A stretch of DNA of 64,000 bases, from contig NZ_CP013949.1 in the NCBI RefSeq assembly GCF_000296215.2, positions 3,093,501-3,157,500 on the forward strand, read 5' to 3'. The translations under genes and the position numbers were made by a program. Every line of letters begins with the position of its first letter. Within the stretch, counting starts at the first letter, position 1. Below, in pieces: positions 62,415 to 64,000 of this stretch. This DNA is from Bradyrhizobium sp. CCGE-LA001 (GTDB lineage Bacteria; Pseudomonadota; Alphaproteobacteria; Rhizobiales; Xanthobacteraceae). Below the pieces are notes generated by a model, which worked only from the letters and a program-made list of their open reading frames with translations, was not told where the DNA came from and made no database searches.

Positions 62415-63521
62415 ATGCCGCTCCTGATATCGGCCCTGCGACCCATACCGCGAGCCCTGGTGCGTGAGCTCAAATCGCTCGAGCTTCGCGGCCCGCGTGC
62501 CAGAGAGGCAGCTAAACGCGTGCTGTCGGTGTTGGTCGCTGTCGCAACGTCATCCGTTCTCAACCTTGATGATCTCTCCTGGGCGGCGTTCAGCGGCTAC
62601 ATGGTGATGCGTGGCAGCGTCGCCGAGACGTTCGAGCGGGGACTTATGCGCATCGTGGGCACCGCTGGTGGAGCACTGCTGGGACTCCTGCTGGCGCCCG
62701 GGACCGCGAATGACCCTTTGCTGTTGATGGTTTTCCTCTTCATTGTGTCATGGATCGGCATCTTTCAGTCGCTGACGACCAACTACGGTTACGCATGGCT
62801 ATTCTTTGGCCTTACGGCCGGGATGGTAACCACCGAGGCGCTTGCCTCGCCAGACGCTGTCGTGCATTTCGCAGCCACGCGGGTGGCGGAGATTGCGGTT
62901 GGAACGTGCATAAGCCTTTTCGTTGCAAGCCTGTATTCGGATAGGGCAGGCCGTGGGGAACAACATGCTCATGACGTGCTCTGGTACGCACGCCTGCATG
63001 ATATTTTGAATGAGAACTGGCTGCGAGAGCATTGGCTGCTGCTCGAGCACTGTACACGCGCGGCGCTGGCCGTCGCCTTGCTGCCCCTCATCTGGCGGTG
63101 GTTCGGCATTGAGGATTTCTCACAAACTGCGATCACATCGTACGTCATCATGATCGTCCCATCGACGGCGGTGGGGAATCGCCGATACGCTACGATCTAC
63201 GAGAGGATAGCCCACAGGGCGCTTGGATGCCTGCTTGGTAGCGCGGTCGCTCTTGTCTCTATTGGCCTGTTCGGCACGGGATTGCCGGTAACTGTGCTCA
63301 CCCTCGCTGTTGGCGTGTGGGTCGGGTACCAAATTCAGACCGGACGGGAGATCAACTATCTCGGAACGCAGTTCACGCTCGGGCTTCTCGTCACCCTTGT
63401 TCAGGGGCCGGCTCCGATCACAGATATTACCCCCGGGCTAGAGCGTTTTGTTGGCATCGCGATCGGCTCCGCCATGCTGTGTATGACGACCTGCGTTTGG
63501 CCTTTGGTTCAAGACAAGTAG
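62415..63521 (+). CDS. FUSC-family inner-membrane efflux protein (fusaric acid resistance/AaeB-like), half-length
   Basis: 368 aa with two hydrophobic blocks (about 38-155 and 205-360), each a set of membrane helices; VLNLDDLSWAAFSGYMVM and LIWRWFGIEDFSQTAITSYVIMIV are the repeated FUSC elements. E. coli AaeB is about 655 aa with a large cytoplasmic domain between the blocks; here only about 50 residues separate them, so this is a compact form. Probably exports an aromatic acid with the HlyD-type partner. ATG at 62415; the upstream open frame lies in the HlyD gene. Confidence 0.82.
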   Translation: MPLLISALRPIPRALVRELKSLELRGPRAREAAKRVLSVLVAVATSSVLNLDDLSWAAFSGYMVMRGSVAETFERGLMRIVGTAGGALLGLLLAPGTANDPLLLMVFLFIVSWIGIFQSLTTNYGYAWLFFGLTAGMVTTEALASPDAVVHFAATRVAEIAVGTCISLFVASLYSDRAGRGEQHAHDVLWYARLHDILNENWLREHWLLLEHCTRAALAVALLPLIWRWFGIEDFSQTAITSYVIMIVPSTAVGNRRYATIYERIAHRALGCLLGSAVALVSIGLFGTGLPVTVLTLAVGVWVGYQIQTGREINYLGTQFTLGLLVTLVQGPAPITDITPGLERFVGIAIGSAMLCMTTCVWPLVQDK

Positions 63522-63645
63522 CGGCGTCTCAGACAGAAGCCAACCGCCTTGTTCCCATGTCGGCCGCCCCTTCGTCGTATGTCCTATCCAGCGGCTGGAC
63601 TCGCGCATGCGATCCTCGATCACGCTGATCGATGAGGGACACGGT

Positions 63646-63867
63646 CTAGCCGACCGAGCGCTGCTCGGCTGGCAGAAGCAGGTCGTCTAGCGCTCTCATC
63701 GATGCCTGCCGACGTGCGGCGAGTTCGCGGGCGGCACTCTGGCACTCGGTGGGGGACATCGAATCCTCAGCCAGTTCCACTTCGCGGCACCGCTCGAACA
63801 GGCCCCGGTTAGATACGATTATACCGCAGCGGAAACTTGAACTTTCTTTCCGTGGCTTGGGACTCAT
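63646..63867 (-). CDS. Hypothetical protein, 73 aa
   Basis: Starts MSPKPRKESSSFRCGIIVSN and ends with a helical, charged stretch ARELAARRQASMRALDDLLLPAEQ. Frame is open upstream to 63966 but the ATG at 63867 has a weak GGGACG in front and gives a more normal composition. No family recognised. The 33 bases to the window end show nothing. Could be a chance frame. Confidence 0.35.
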   Translation of the reverse strand: MSPKPRKESSSFRCGIIVSNRGLFERCREVELAEDSMSPTECQSAARELAARRQASMRALDDLLLPAEQRSVG

Positions 63868-64000
63868 ATTCGCGTCCCGATTGCGCGCCTCAGGACAGAG
63901 AGAATTCAGCCGCTGTCGGGCGTTGCCGAGGGCCTCTCTTCCGTGCCACCGCGAAGAGCCTGGCACGATGAGTAGCCCGCACTTCTCGACTTGGTTTCAA

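Overview
The window is high-GC, densely packed DNA that reads as chromosome from an alphaproteobacterium, most likely Bradyrhizobium or a close relative. Evidence: codon usage dominated by G/C in third positions, many 4-base ATGA/GTGA stop-start overlaps, a chvE-gguA-gguB sugar system and a norEFCBQD cluster as found in Rhizobiales, and several families of intergenic palindromes that I associate with Bradyrhizobium. No rRNA, tRNA, CRISPR array, transposase or prophage was seen. It is a catabolic and transport region: five full ABC importers, each next to its enzymes and regulator.

Layout. 0-3.8 kb (minus): three-subunit molybdenum hydroxylase of the PaoABC type. 3.9-6.3 kb: Lrp/AsnC regulator divergent from alanine dehydrogenase, then an HCCA-isomerase-like DsbA-fold protein. 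6.4-10.5 kb (minus): acyl-CoA ligase, TetR and Baeyer-Villiger monooxygenase, overlapping by 4 bases each, with a palindromic candidate TetR operator upstream. 10.6-15.4 kb: branched-chain-amino-acid-type ABC importer. 15.5-16.9 kb: small membrane protein and a YeiH-type transporter. 17.0-30.9 kb: sugar region with a XylX-type dehydratase, YtfQ-YtfR-YtfT-YjfF importer, GntR regulator, galactose/arabinose 1-dehydrogenase, aldose epimerase and lactonase, then ChvE-GguA-GguB. This is an oxidative, non-phosphorylating sugar pathway with two importers; the sugar-acid dehydratase and the semialdehyde dehydrogenase are not in the window. 31.2-36.9 kb: nitric oxide reductase cluster norEFCBQD behind a perfect NnrR/FixK-type box. 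36.9-46.4 kb: polyol region (HAD phosphatase, SorC regulator, SmoEFGK importer, polyol dehydrogenase, FGGY and PfkB kinases). 46.4-54.3 kb: LysR, amidase and a dipeptide-type ABC importer. 54.3-56.5 kb: a small, AT-richer accessory islet with a truncated amidase and orphan membrane proteins. 56.5-63.5 kb: CorA-type transporter; an MhqOD-like quinone-detoxification pair with a divergent LysR; and a second LysR divergent from an AaeAB-like efflux pair.

Four of the five ABC operons carry a hairpin or palindromic element directly after the substrate-binding-protein gene and before the membrane or ATPase genes. This suggests a shared way of making more binding protein than transporter. Six divergent or upstream regions hold clear inverted repeats that can be matched to the adjacent regulator. 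These operators, the small unrecognised genes and the accessory islet are the least described parts of the window.
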